Positions 1 to 9,554 of a stretch of 42,991 nucleotides of DNA are shown here, piece by piece. The notes beneath the pieces were generated by a model, which made no database searches, had not been told where the DNA came from, and saw nothing but the letters and a program-made list of their open reading frames with translations. The stretch is from a bacterium (lineage in GTDB: Bacteria > Patescibacteriota > Patescibacteriia > UBA1558 > GWA2-36-10), in the NCBI GenBank assembly GCA_018653315.1, contig JABIAL010000034.1:1-42991 (forward strand), given 5' to 3'. How positions within the stretch are numbered: the first letter of the stretch is position 1; every line of letters begins with the position of its first letter. Made by a program: the position numbers and the translations under genes.

Positions 1-720
1 ACTATAGCGCCGCAGCACGAGCTTATGAAAAAGCTGGTGATATAGCTAAGGCTAAAGACACGTGGATAAAGGCAGCAAAAGAATTCGAAACTGATAAGAA
101 TTACACTGAAGCAGCAGAAGCTTATGAAAAAGCTGATGATACAGCTAAGGCTCAAGAGATTTGGGCAAAGCTAGCAAAAGAATTCGAAGCTGATAAGACT
201 TATAGCGCCGCAGCACGAGCTTATGAAAAAGCTGGTGATATAGCTAAGGCTAAAGACACGTGGATAAAGGCAGCAAAAGAATTCGAAGCACGAGGTGCTT
301 ATTTGTACGCAGCAGAAGCTTGTGTAAAAGCCGGTGATACAGCTAAGGCTCAAGGAGCATGGAGAAAGCTAGCAGAAGCTTGTGTAAAAGCTGATGATAC
401 TCCAAATGCAGCAGAAGCTTATGAAAAAGCTGGCGATACAGTTAAGGCTCAAGAGATTTGGGTAAAGCTAGCAAAAAAATTCGAAGCCGAAGGTAACTAT
501 TTGTACGCAGTAAGAAATTATGAAAAAGCTGGTGATACAGCTAAGACTCAAGAGATGTGGAGAAAGCTAGCAGAAGAATTCGAAACTGATAAGAATTACA
601 CTGAAGCAGCAGAAGCTTATGAAAAAGCCGGTGATACAGCTAAGACTCAAGAGATGTGGGTAAAGCTAGTAGAAGCTTATGAAAAAGATGGTTATATAGC
701 TATGGCTAAAAAAATACGGA
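1..720. repeat. 99-bp in-frame coding tandem repeat
   Basis: The repeat period is 99 bp (33 codons). Motifs such as CTTATGAAAAAGC and GATACAGCTAAG recur in every unit. Near-identity between units two and five periods apart suggests recent duplication or gene conversion. One unit is shortened by 39 bp but keeps the frame. Confidence 0.85.
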
Positions 721-740
721 GAAAGCTAGTAGAAGCATAG
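1..740 (+). CDS. TPR-like tandem-repeat protein, 3' part (5' end outside window)
   Basis: The frame is open from base 3 to the TAG at 738-740, so this is the C-terminal roughly 245 residues of a longer protein. The TTG at 303 is an internal codon, not a credible start. The protein is a string of about seven 33-residue helical units with the core YEKAGDTAKAQEIWVKLA followed by EFExDKxYxxAAEA, which resembles TPR/alpha-solenoid repeats. One unit near residues 100-120 is short (about 20 residues), as if 13 codons were deleted. The DNA copies are nearly identical: the block at 3-89 recurs 198 bp later and the block from 81 recurs 495 bp later, both multiples of 99 bp. Such repeats usually bind proteins, but no partner or function can be named. 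A strong terminator follows. Confidence 0.8.
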   Translation, partial: YSAAARAYEKAGDIAKAKDTWIKAAKEFETDKNYTEAAEAYEKADDTAKAQEIWAKLAKEFEADKTYSAAARAYEKAGDIAKAKDTWIKAAKEFEARGAYLYAAEACVKAGDTAKAQGAWRKLAEACVKADDTPNAAEAYEKAGDTVKAQEIWVKLAKKFEAEGNYLYAVRNYEKAGDTAKTQEMWRKLAEEFETDKNYTEAAEAYEKAGDTAKTQEMWVKLVEAYEKDGYIAMAKKIRRKLVEA

Positions 741-770
741 TAAGTTTTAGATAAAACACTTCAACCCCCT

Positions 771-797
771 AAATCCCCCTTAACAGGGGGATTTTTT
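771..797 (+). terminator. Rho-independent terminator of the repeat-protein gene
   Basis: A perfect 9-bp stem (AAATCCCCC with GGGGGATTT) closes a 6-nt loop (TTAACA) and runs into a T-tract, 30 bp after the stop codon. Confidence 0.9.
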
Positions 798-813
798 GTT
801 AGGATGTTTCTAG

Positions 814-2517
<1,704 letters not shown>

Positions 2518-2523
2518 AAAGAG

Positions 2524-2551
2524 AACCTCGATGACGATTGGGGTTTTTTTT
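2524..2551 (+). terminator. Terminator of pyrG
   Basis: AACCTC pairs with GGGGTT (six pairs, one G-U) around a 10-nt loop and is followed by a T-tract, 7 bp after the pyrG stop. Confidence 0.75.
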
Positions 2552-2553
2552 AT

Positions 2554-2582
2554 TTTACAAAATTTATTAGTTATGTTATGCC
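2554..2582 (+). promoter_or_regulatory. Possible promoter of the small membrane-protein gene
   Basis: TTTACA, a 17-nt spacer and TGtTATGCC (extended -10 with a weak hexamer). The spacing is right but the -10 is a poor match, so this is tentative. Confidence 0.35.
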
Positions 2583-2620
2583 TAATAAAGATAAACGTTC
2601 TTAAACAGGAGGATATATAA

Positions 2621-2860
2621 ATGAATAGTACTGAACGTAAAGATCTGCAAAAGGTAACTGCTACTTGGTTCTGGTTCGCTACTGCGGCTGTGCTAGTAAT
2701 GATAGCATCTTTTATTAAGGCCTTATTCGTAGTATTCAACTCAGATGGTATTGATTGGTTTGCGATAGGATTTTTTGCAACGCTTGCGATACTATCTGCT
2801 CTAGCAGTGGCTTATTGTCGGAAACAGTATGCGATGAACAAGAAAGAGCTGGAGGGTTAA
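2621..2860 (+). CDS. Small two-helix membrane protein, unknown function
   Basis: This 79-residue protein is not recognised. It has two hydrophobic helices (about 13-37 and 45-65), a charged N-terminus (MNSTERKDLQK) and a charged tail (CRKQYAMNKKELEG). A strong Shine-Dalgarno, CAGGAGG, lies 8 nt before the ATG at 2621. This is unusual here, because nearly every other gene lacks one, and it fixes the start. The gene is a monocistron between the pyrG terminator and a hairpin terminator at 2879. Its stand-alone setting and strong ribosome site suggest a well-expressed small envelope protein. Its function is unknown. Confidence 0.75.
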   Translation: MNSTERKDLQKVTATWFWFATAAVLVMIASFIKALFVVFNSDGIDWFAIGFFATLAILSALAVAYCRKQYAMNKKELEG

Positions 2861-2878
2861 GCTTATGTTGAGCAAGGT

Positions 2879-2911
2879 AAAGGTGGGGTGATTGAGTTCA
2901 TTCCACCTTTT
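2879..2911 (+). terminator. Long-stem terminator after the small membrane-protein gene
   Basis: AAAGGTGG pairs with CCACCTTT. The stem continues inward through two G-T and three further pairs to about 13 bp, with a 5-7 nt loop and a T-rich tail. Confidence 0.8.
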
Positions 2912-2961
2912 ATTATTGACAATTTAGTTAAAAAATAGTATCATGATTTCGTTATTTATGT

Positions 2962-3035
2962 TCGGAGATCGTCTAATGGTAGGACACCTGGTTTTGGTCC
3001 AGGCAATCGGGGTTCGATTCCCTGTCTCCGAGCCA
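2962..3035 (+). tRNA. tRNA-Gln (anticodon TTG), CCA encoded
   Basis: A complete cloverleaf can be drawn. The acceptor TCGGAGA (2962-2968) pairs with TCTCCGA (3025-3031). The D arm contains CTAATGGTAGGA. The anticodon arm CCTGG-TTTTGGT-CCAGG gives anticodon TTG, which reads CAA and by wobble CAG. The T arm CGGGG-TTCGATT-CCCTG is followed by discriminator G and a genome-encoded CCA at 3033-3035. A 75-codon minus-strand frame over this locus is spurious. Confidence 0.97.
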
Positions 3036-3128
3036 AACGAATGAAATGAGTGCAGGTTCGGATTTAATAAATCTGAGTCGAAGACGAGGCTCCTAAGATG
3101 CTGGGCAATAGCGCAGCGCTCCGAGCCA
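3026..3128. repeat. Dispersed repeat region downstream of tRNA-Gln
   Basis: Two stretches recur in inverted orientation at the right edge. CCGAGCCAAACGAA, which overlaps the tRNA 3' end, matches the reverse complement of 42887-42904. The 35 bp at 3094-3128 match the reverse complement of 42946-42980 with one mismatch. The segment is richer in G+C than its surroundings, has small internal palindromes such as AGCGCAGCGCT, and encodes no protein. It looks like a short non-coding dispersed element. Confidence 0.75.
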
Positions 3129-3179
3129 TTCGACTCACTGCGTTCGCTCATGGTCTGCGACCAAAGTGGAGTTAAATTT

Positions 3180-3200
3180 CAGCCTTTTGGCTGTTTTTTT
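3180..3200 (+). terminator. Terminator after tRNA-Gln and repeat
   Basis: CAGCC-TTTT-GGCTG is followed by a run of Ts. It would end the tRNA-Gln transcript before the ABC transporter promoter. Confidence 0.8.
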
Positions 3201-3222
3201 AATTTATGTAAAATTTATCTTA

Positions 3223-3231
3223 TGCTATACT
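3223..3231 (+). promoter_or_regulatory. Extended -10 promoter of the ABC transporter gene
   Basis: TGCTATACT lies 10 nt upstream of the ATG at 3242. The predicted start at about 3238 leaves a leader of only a few bases, so the message is nearly leaderless. Confidence 0.6.
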
Positions 3232-3241
3232 ATCTGGACTT

Positions 3242-4999
3242 ATGCAGTATTTGACTAGAGAAACATTTAAAATATTTTGGAAACATTTATGGAAATATAA
3301 ATGGTCTGTTTTAATTATTTTATTTTCTGTAATTTTTGCCTCTTTAGCAAATATCGTTGCTCCTTTATTCTATAAACAATTTTTTGACATTTTAGTTAAT
3401 ACTAGTGCTGACAGGGAGACGGGTGTATTGTTTGCTATTTTAGGAAAAATTTTGTTAGTTTATTTTTTGAGTTGGATAGCTAAGCGAATAACTACTTTTG
3501 TTATGGCTTATTTCCAGTCAAATGCTATGGCGGATTTGGCTAATAATTCTTTTGCTTATTTGCATAAACATTCAATTTCATTTTTTAATAATAATTTCGT
3601 TGGCTCTCTAGTAAAAAAATCTAATAGATTTGTTCATGCTTTTGACATGGTAACAGGTTTATTTGTTTGGGATTTATTACCAATTTTTGTAAATACTTCG
3701 GCGATTATTATTATCTTAGGAAGAAAAAATATATGGCTTGGTTTAGGTATTTTATTGTGGGTATTAATTTTTATTTCAATTAATTATTTTTTTAGTTTAT
3801 ACAAATTAAAATACGACACTAAAAGAGCGATTATAAGTTCTAAAGTAACAGGGGTATTAGCAGATACAATCACAAATAACCTAAATGTTAAATTATTTAA
3901 TGGTTACGCTCGAGAAAATAAGCTATTTAAAAAAGTAAACGGCGAGTTTCAAAAAATATTTCAGTTTACTTGGAATCTGAGTAATTATTTTGAAGCTGTT
4001 CAGGCTATGCTTATGGTTATCCTAGAGATCGCTGTAATGTCTTATGCTGTTACTTTATGGCAAAAAGGTTTGATTACTATTGGAGATTTTGTTTTGTTAC
4101 AAACTTATCTTTTGAGCATGATTATGCGCTTATGGAATTTTGGTAGAATAATTCGTAGGTATTATGAAAATATGGCCGAAGCTGAAGAAATGACGGAAAT
4201 TTTGGTAGCAGAACATGAAATTCAAGATATTAAAATGGCAAAGAAATTAAAGCTAACAAATGGACAGGTTAGATTTGAAAAAGTTAATTTTAATTATAAT
4301 CAAACTAGAAAAATAATTTCAAATTTTGATTTGACTATAAAGGCCAAAGAAAAAGTTGCCATAATCGGCTCTTCTGGTTCAGGTAAGTCTACCTTGGTTA
4401 ATCTGTTATTAAGAAATCATGAATTATCTAGTGGTAATATTTTTATTGATGATCAAAAAATTAATAGAGTCACTCAAGAGTCTTTGTGGAAAAATATTGC
4501 CCTGGTGAATCAGGATTCAATTTTATTTCATCGTAGTTTACAAGAGAATATTGGCTATGGACAAATAAAAGCTTCTAACGCAGAAATTATAAAAGCAGCT
4601 AAGTTGGCCCATGCTAATGATTTTATTAATAATTTTCCTGAGAAATATCAAACTTATGTTGGTGAGAGAGGAGTGAAGCTTTCTGGCGGTGAACGTCAGC
4701 GAGTAGCTATTGCTAGGGCAATTTTAAAAGATGCTCCAATTTTAGTATTAGATGAAGCTACTTCTTCTTTAGATTCAGAATCAGAAGGATTAATTCAAGA
4801 TGCTTTAATTAATTTAATGAAAAATAAAACAGTAATTGTAATTGCTCATAGGTTATCAACTATTATGAAAATGGATAGGATATTAGTTTTAGACCAAGGA
4901 CAAATTGCAGAGCAAGGAACTCATAAAGAATTAATAAAAAAATCAAATGGTTTGTATAAAAGACTTTGGGAAAAACAAATTGGAGGGTTTATTAGTTAA
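3242..4999 (+). CDS. ABC exporter, fused membrane and ATPase half-transporter (MsbA-like)
   Basis: This 585-residue half-transporter has the ABCB/MsbA layout and would act as a dimer, exporting lipid, peptide or drug substrates; the substrate cannot be read from sequence. An N-terminal six-helix exporter domain (about 1-310) precedes the nucleotide-binding domain. That domain shows Walker A GSSGSGKS (about 376-383), the Q-loop LVNQDS, the signature LSGGERQ (480-486), Walker B LVLDEATSSLD with D504 and E505, and the switch His536 in IAHRLST. Every catalytic element is intact. It stands alone with its own promoter, so a homodimer is likely, although a partner elsewhere cannot be excluded. Confidence 0.93.
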   Translation: MQYLTRETFKIFWKHLWKYKWSVLIILFSVIFASLANIVAPLFYKQFFDILVNTSADRETGVLFAILGKILLVYFLSWIAKRITTFVMAYFQSNAMADLANNSFAYLHKHSISFFNNNFVGSLVKKSNRFVHAFDMVTGLFVWDLLPIFVNTSAIIIILGRKNIWLGLGILLWVLIFISINYFFSLYKLKYDTKRAIISSKVTGVLADTITNNLNVKLFNGYARENKLFKKVNGEFQKIFQFTWNLSNYFEAVQAMLMVILEIAVMSYAVTLWQKGLITIGDFVLLQTYLLSMIMRLWNFGRIIRRYYENMAEAEEMTEILVAEHEIQDIKMAKKLKLTNGQVRFEKVNFNYNQTRKIISNFDLTIKAKEKVAIIGSSGSGKSTLVNLLLRNHELSSGNIFIDDQKINRVTQESLWKNIALVNQDSILFHRSLQENIGYGQIKASNAEIIKAAKLAHANDFINNFPEKYQTYVGERGVKLSGGERQRVAIARAILKDAPILVLDEATSSLDSESEGLIQDALINLMKNKTVIVIAHRLSTIMKMDRILVLDQGQIAEQGTHKELIKKSNGLYKRLWEKQIGGFIS

Positions 5000-5058
5000 T
5001 TATTTGCTATTTTATTGAATAAGACATACAATTATGATCTAAATAGATAAATAAAAGT

Positions 5059-5565
5059 ATGGGAAATTTTAATAGAGACAAAAGATCAGGCGGTGGTCGT
5101 GATAGAGGTGGCTTTGGCGGAGGACGAGGTCGTGATAGAGGTTTTGGTGGCGGTGGTCGTGATCGCGATAGTCGTCCAACTATGCATCAAGCAGTTTGTG
5201 ATGGTTGTGGTGATGATTGCGAGGTGCCATTTCGCCCAACTAGTGGCAAACCTATTTTTTGCAGTAATTGTTTTAAGAAAGATGATAATAGACCACAGCG
5301 TGATAATAGACCGAGACGTGATGATAGGTCATCAGATCGCGGTCAGAATAATGAAAAGTTAACTGAGTCTATAAATAATTTAAATAAAAAATTAGATCAA
5401 ATTTTAAATATTTTGCAAATTCCAGTTTTAGAAAATAAAGAAGTTAAGGTAAAAGTCAGTAAGACTAAGACTAAGGCTGCTAAAGAAAAAACTAAAGTTA
5501 AAATCAAGGCAAAGGCTAAACCAAAAGTTAGTAAAGCTAAAAAAATAGCCAAAAAGAAAAAATAA
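5059..5565 (+). CDS. CxxC-x17-CxxC zinc-ribbon protein with RGG-like and Lys-rich tails
   Basis: This 168-residue protein has three parts. Residues 1-40 are Gly/Arg/Asp-rich and RGG-like. A compact zinc-ribbon follows, CDGC-17 residues-CSNC, preceded by PTMHQAVC and containing CEVPFRPTSGKPIFC. Then come a short helical segment (LTESINNLNKKLDQILNIL) and a tail made almost only of Lys, Ala and Val. The spacing matches the CxxC-x17-CxxC family seen widely in candidate-phyla bacteria. The disordered basic flanks suggest nucleic-acid binding, perhaps with RNA or ribosomes, but that is inference. It is followed by a terminator. Confidence 0.85.
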   Translation: MGNFNRDKRSGGGRDRGGFGGGRGRDRGFGGGGRDRDSRPTMHQAVCDGCGDDCEVPFRPTSGKPIFCSNCFKKDDNRPQRDNRPRRDDRSSDRGQNNEKLTESINNLNKKLDQILNILQIPVLENKEVKVKVSKTKTKAAKEKTKVKIKAKAKPKVSKAKKIAKKKK

Positions 5566-5574
5566 TATTTACTT

Positions 5575-5602
5575 ACACCTCACTTTAAGTGGGGTGTTTG
5601 TT
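5575..5602 (+). terminator. Terminator after the zinc-ribbon gene
   Basis: ACACCTCACT pairs with AGTGGGGTGT (10 pairs, one T-G) around a TTA loop and is followed by a T-rich tail. Confidence 0.85.
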
Positions 5603-5651
5603 TATATTGAAAAAAAGCCTGAAATATGGTATTTTAAAGCCAGTATTATAT

Positions 5652-5657
5652 TATAAT
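5652..5657 (+). promoter_or_regulatory. -10 box for the 5666 gene, leaderless spacing
   Basis: TATAAT ends 8 nt before the ATG at 5666. Transcription would start at or next to the ATG. There is no TG extension and no clear -35. Confidence 0.5.
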
Positions 5658-5665
5658 AAATTTTT

Positions 5666-7264
5666 ATGGAATTATCTCCAGATATTGTAAAATTATATCA
5701 AAATTTGGATCGTATTTACCAAAAAAGAAAAGCTATTAAAGAGGATGAAAATAAGATTGAAGTAGAGGATATTACTTCAAGAGTTACTTTTGTTTATGAA
5801 AAATTACGTAATAGTGTAGATTTTAAAGAAGCGCATTTGTTGCGTCGTTTTGCTATTGAGAGAAATTTACGTCGTCGTTTGATTATCGAAACTTTAAAAC
5901 CGCAGATAGCTAAAAATTTAATAAATGATTTGATTCGAGGACATTATTTAGATAATAATGCTATTCCAGAGGTAATAGTTTTGGAAGTAGCTAAAATTAT
6001 TAAAAAATATAATGAACTTTTTGTTTTATTAAATGATCTTTATAGCGGAAAAGAGCGTAAACATTTTTTTGATTGGATTATAGGCATAGAGGCTTGTGAG
6101 ATAGATATGTTATTAACGCCAGAAAATGTAGAAGATAGCGTAATTGAGGCTATGTACAACATGACTAAAACACGTATCAAATTTAGTGGGGATACTTTGA
6201 AAACCAGAGAGAAGAATATTCAACTTTATATTGCTATTCATAAGTCAATCGTTAAATCAGATAATACTATTATTTCTTATCATTTATTTAATTTATATTT
6301 TCCAGATTGGTTACAAGCAGATGCTAATTTAATAAAATTAGTGGCTACAAATTTTTCGGCAGTATACAAAACAATTCAAGGACATTTAAAACACCCGTAT
6401 CAAAGAAAGTTATTTTTGTCTGTTAGTGAAGAGGTAGTTACTTTCAAAATTTTACATGAATTAATTTTACAAGAAGAGGAAAATATCTCTACATTATTAA
6501 CTCACCCAGATGATTTATTAGCCTCAGCTAAGATTTTGATTAACAAAAAATATAAGTTTATTCGTAAAAAAATTAGCCAGAGTTCTTTGCGGGCTATTAT
6601 ATATATATTTGTTACCAAAATGACCTTGGCTTTGGTTTTGGAATTACCATATGAAGTTTATATTTTGCAAGAAATAAATTATATTCCGATTACTATTAAT
6701 ATAGTTTTTCCTCCATTATTGATGTTTTTAGTAGCCTTGACTATTATACCGCCTAGTAAAGAAAATACAGCTAAAATTTTGGATAATCTAAAAGATATTG
6801 TTTATAATAATCCAGCTAAGTCTATTTTATGTAAATTAAATACCAAATATCGTCAAAATTGGAGTTTTAAAATCTTTTATTATTCCATGTTTACTATTTT
6901 ATATATTATAGTTTTTGGCGCAATTATTGTTGGTTTGCGTAATTTAGAATTTAATTTATTAAGCGGGGCATTATTCTTATTCTTTTTAACCATGGTTAGC
7001 TTTTTTGCTTTAAAGATTCGTAATACAGCCAAAGAATACAAAGTGTTACAACGCAAGGTTGGTTTGATAGCATTCTTTATTGATTTCTTTTCTTTGCCAA
7101 TTGTCTCAGCCGGTCGTTGGTTGTCAACTAAATTTAAAAAGATTAATGTTTTTGCTTTTGTGATGGATTATATTATCGAAGCACCGTTTAAAATTTTTAT
7201 TGCTATCTTTGAAGAATGGTTAGGCTTTTTGAAAGACCAAAAAGATAATATGTATCATGAATAA
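5666..7264 (+). CDS. Membrane protein with large helical N-terminal domain, unknown function
   Basis: This 532-residue protein is not recognised. Residues 1-300 are soluble, charged and helix-rich, with no motif I can name. Four hydrophobic segments follow at about 308-328, 342-360, 402-424 and 431-451, and the last 80 residues are amphipathic (KVLQRKVGLIAFFIDFF and onward). It overlaps the downstream methyltransferase gene by 8 bp, so the two are probably co-translated. It is presumably an envelope protein restricted to related lineages. Confidence 0.8.
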   Translation: MELSPDIVKLYQNLDRIYQKRKAIKEDENKIEVEDITSRVTFVYEKLRNSVDFKEAHLLRRFAIERNLRRRLIIETLKPQIAKNLINDLIRGHYLDNNAIPEVIVLEVAKIIKKYNELFVLLNDLYSGKERKHFFDWIIGIEACEIDMLLTPENVEDSVIEAMYNMTKTRIKFSGDTLKTREKNIQLYIAIHKSIVKSDNTIISYHLFNLYFPDWLQADANLIKLVATNFSAVYKTIQGHLKHPYQRKLFLSVSEEVVTFKILHELILQEEENISTLLTHPDDLLASAKILINKKYKFIRKKISQSSLRAIIYIFVTKMTLALVLELPYEVYILQEINYIPITINIVFPPLLMFLVALTIIPPSKENTAKILDNLKDIVYNNPAKSILCKLNTKYRQNWSFKIFYYSMFTILYIIVFGAIIVGLRNLEFNLLSGALFLFFLTMVSFFALKIRNTAKEYKVLQRKVGLIAFFIDFFSLPIVSAGRWLSTKFKKINVFAFVMDYIIEAPFKIFIAIFEEWLGFLKDQKDNMYHE

Positions 7265-7718
7265 TAAAGAGTTTTATTTGATTGCTCATAATATACGTAG
7301 TTTATATAATGTCGGAACTATATTTAGAACAGCTGATGCCCTAGGAGTGGATCGGCTGTTTTTGACTGGCTACACAGGCTGTCCACCACGTAAAGAAATA
7401 TCCAAAGTAGCACTAGGCGCGGAAGATTCAGTTCCTTGGAAACATTATAAAAATACAACTCATTTAATTAAAAAATTAAAAGCTGAAGGTGTTCAAATTA
7501 TTGCCTTAGAGAAAAATAATAAATCTATAAATTATTTAGATTTTAAGCCAAAGTTTCCAGTGGCTTTGATTTTGGGACATGAAATAGAAGGTGTTTCGTC
7601 TCAATTATTAAAACAGGCCGATAAAACAATCAGCTTGCCAATGAATGGCATTAAGGAATCATTGAACGTCGGTGTAGCGATGGCGGTAGCTGGATACCAC
7701 GTAATTAGTCAAAAATAA
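7257..7718 (+). CDS. TrmH/SpoU-family RNA 2'-O-methyltransferase
   Basis: This 153-residue protein is a single SPOUT domain with a trefoil knot that transfers a methyl group from S-adenosylmethionine to a ribose 2'-OH in tRNA or rRNA. Motif 1 is at about 11-30 (HNIRSLYNVGTIFRTADALG), motif 2 at about 103-113 (LILGHEIEGVS) and motif 3 at about 127-148 (LPMNGIKESLNVGVAMAVAG). The length matches minimal TrmL-like enzymes without an extra RNA-binding domain. The target nucleotide cannot be assigned. It overlaps the preceding gene by 8 bp. Confidence 0.9.
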   Translation: MNNKEFYLIAHNIRSLYNVGTIFRTADALGVDRLFLTGYTGCPPRKEISKVALGAEDSVPWKHYKNTTHLIKKLKAEGVQIIALEKNNKSINYLDFKPKFPVALILGHEIEGVSSQLLKQADKTISLPMNGIKESLNVGVAMAVAGYHVISQK

Positions 7719-7741
7719 TTCGTGCTCATATTGCTAGAATA

Positions 7742-7750
7742 TGCTATAAT
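7742..7750 (+). promoter_or_regulatory. Extended -10 promoter, leaderless start
   Basis: TGCTATAAT ends only 6 nt before the ATG at 7757. With a normal 6-7 nt discriminator the first transcribed base would be the A of the ATG. No -35 is evident. Confidence 0.7.
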
Positions 7751-7756
7751 AATTTT

Positions 7757-7984
7757 ATGAATTTGCATGCAATTATTGAAATCATTTTTACTATAGTGTT
7801 GATTTTATTTTTGTTGTTAATGGTAATTGGTATCATGACATTTATTACCTTAATCGAAGAGTTACGACAACTAGATGTTAATATACAAACTCGTTTTGTT
7901 TTTATCGCTGGCATGGCCGGCGTTTATTTATTTTTATTAAGAGCAATGGTTAATAAATTTAGAGAATTTCATCGTTATATTTAA
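7757..7984 (+). CDS. Small two-helix membrane protein, unknown function
   Basis: This 75-residue protein is not recognised. A long hydrophobic helix covers about 4-33 and a second about 46-66 (FVFIAGMAGVYLFLL), joined by a charged linker (EELRQLDVNIQTR). It is the first gene of a run (7757-9968) whose genes lie 3-6 bp apart, so it is probably co-transcribed with the PfkB kinase, the PduL homologue and the 137-residue protein. Its mRNA is predicted to be leaderless. Confidence 0.7.
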   Translation: MNLHAIIEIIFTIVLILFLLLMVIGIMTFITLIEELRQLDVNIQTRFVFIAGMAGVYLFLLRAMVNKFREFHRYI

Positions 7985-7987
7985 TTT

Positions 7988-8977
7988 ATGAGAAAAAATA
8001 TAGTAACTACAATCGGCGGTGCGACACAAGATATCATGTTTTATACAAATGATATGGTTTTGGTGGATAATAAAGATGATTTATTAAGACAAAAATTAAT
8101 TGGTTTTGAATATGGTGCTAAAGTATATAGTGAGCAGGTTTATTTTACTTTTGGTGGTGGTGGGGCTAATGCAGCGGCAAATTTTGCTGGCTTAGGCATC
8201 AAAGCACAAACTATTTTAGCAGTTGGTCAAGATTTGGTGGGCCATGCTATTTTAGCGAATTTACAAAATAGAAAAATTGACACTCGTTTAGTGCAAAAAC
8301 ATTCTAAATATAATTCCGGTATATCTTCTATCATTAATGTGGGTTCTTTTAATGAACATGTTATTTTTGCTTATCGGGGAGCTAATAATCACATAGATTT
8401 AAGTGAAAAGATAGTCAGAAAAATAAATACGCCTTGGGTTTATCTGACCTCATTAGCTGGTAAATCAGCCAAGAGTCTTAATGTTTTGTTTGCTCATTGT
8501 CAGAAAAAAAATATTCAAGTAGCTTGGAATCCGGGTTCTAATCAATTGAAGTTAGGTTTAAAAAAATTAGCTAAGTTTATTCAAGTGACCGATGTATTTG
8601 ACGTAAATCGTGATGAGGCATTAGAATTATTAGTTGGCGTGAATAAAGATAAGGTAAAAAATAACATTAGATTTATTTTAAAAGAATTACATAAATGGGG
8701 ACAGAAATATACAGTGGTAACTGACGGTCCTAAAGGAGCTTATGTTTACGATGGAAAGAAAGTTTATTTTAAAGCAGCTTTTAAGAAAAAAGGTATAAAT
8801 ACTACTGGAGCTGGTGATTCTTTTGGTTCTGGATTAGTAGCTGGACTGATAAAATATCATGGTAATATTGAGAAAGCCTTAAGGCTAGGTATATATAATA
8901 GTAATTCAGTTGTAATGAAGATTGGTGCTCAAGAAGGTATTTTGACTGCTGGAGATTTAAAGAAGTATAAACTGTAA
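7988..8977 (+). CDS. PfkB/ribokinase-family sugar or nucleoside kinase
   Basis: This 329-residue kinase transfers the ATP gamma-phosphate to a hydroxymethyl group of a sugar, nucleoside or sugar phosphate. PfkB signature 1 is present as FGGGGANAAANFAGLG. The C-terminal TTGAGDSFGSG supplies the anion hole and catalytic base Asp277. VTDGPKGAYVY and DVNRDEALELL are also typical. The substrate is undetermined; ribokinase-like, adenosine-kinase-like and fructokinase-like activities are all possible. It sits 6 bp before a PduL-like phosphotransacylase. Confidence 0.88.
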   Translation: MRKNIVTTIGGATQDIMFYTNDMVLVDNKDDLLRQKLIGFEYGAKVYSEQVYFTFGGGGANAAANFAGLGIKAQTILAVGQDLVGHAILANLQNRKIDTRLVQKHSKYNSGISSIINVGSFNEHVIFAYRGANNHIDLSEKIVRKINTPWVYLTSLAGKSAKSLNVLFAHCQKKNIQVAWNPGSNQLKLGLKKLAKFIQVTDVFDVNRDEALELLVGVNKDKVKNNIRFILKELHKWGQKYTVVTDGPKGAYVYDGKKVYFKAAFKKKGINTTGAGDSFGSGLVAGLIKYHGNIEKALRLGIYNSNSVVMKIGAQEGILTAGDLKKYKL

Positions 8978-8983
8978 ATTTTT

Positions 8984-9550
8984 ATGAAAAAAGTTACAGT
9001 AGAAGTTTCTGCTCGACATATTCATCTTTCAGATAAAGATTTAGTTAAATTATTTGGTAAGCAATATTCTTTGCATCAGAAAAATAATTTATCTCAATCA
9101 GATCAATTTGCAGCTAAAGAAACCTTAGTAATTAGTGGTTCAAAAAATAAATTATCTAGAGTGAGGATACTTGGACCAAATAGGGTTAAAACTCAAGTTG
9201 AATTGTCACTTAGTGATTGTATTTATTTGGGAATTAAGCCAGTTTTACGATTATCAGGAGATTTGAAAGGATCTAGTGATATTTTATTAATTGGTCCAAA
9301 AGGCAAATTAAGAATAAAACATGGGGCGATTGTAGCTAAACGACATTTGCATATTTCTAAAACTCAAGCTAAAGAATGGAAATTAAAAAATAAACAAAAG
9401 ATTTCCGCTTCAATCAAAGGAGAGAGGTCAATAATATTTAATAACATTATTGTACGAGTAGGAGATTTTGTTACTAGATTGCATTTGGATACCGATGAAG
9501 CCAATGCAGCTGGTGTTGATAAAAATACGATTGCTTATTTAGATATTTAA
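8984..9550 (+). CDS. pduL: PduL-like phosphate acyltransferase
   Basis: PduL enzymes interconvert acyl-CoA and acyl-phosphate and can replace the unrelated Pta. At 188 residues this is a compact member of two PduL barrels. It carries the zinc-ligand motifs VSARHIHLS near the start and VAKRHLHIS at about 112-120, plus the C-terminal VTRLHLDTDEANAAGV. It has no obvious microcompartment-targeting extension and no shell genes are nearby, so it is probably a free cytosolic enzyme. Paired with an acetate kinase elsewhere it could make ATP from acetyl-CoA, but no such kinase lies in this window. Confidence 0.85.
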   Translation: MKKVTVEVSARHIHLSDKDLVKLFGKQYSLHQKNNLSQSDQFAAKETLVISGSKNKLSRVRILGPNRVKTQVELSLSDCIYLGIKPVLRLSGDLKGSSDILLIGPKGKLRIKHGAIVAKRHLHISKTQAKEWKLKNKQKISASIKGERSIIFNNIIVRVGDFVTRLHLDTDEANAAGVDKNTIAYLDI

Positions 9551-9554
9551 TTTT

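Noticed and set aside
303-305. TTG at 303 as the start of the repeat protein
   Set aside because: The frame is open without interruption to base 3 with the same repeat units upstream.
1-740. CRISPR-like regular repeats
   Set aside because: The 99-bp period has no unique spacers and keeps one reading frame throughout, so it is a coding repeat.
2924-3151. A 75-codon minus-strand frame
   Set aside because: It covers the tRNA-Gln gene antisense and the dispersed repeat, and has no promoter or protein-like features.
5093-5362. An 89-codon frame overlapping the zinc-ribbon gene
   Set aside because: It is a frame-shifted shadow of the Gly/Arg-rich sequence; the 5059 frame holds the CxxC pairs and the basic tail.
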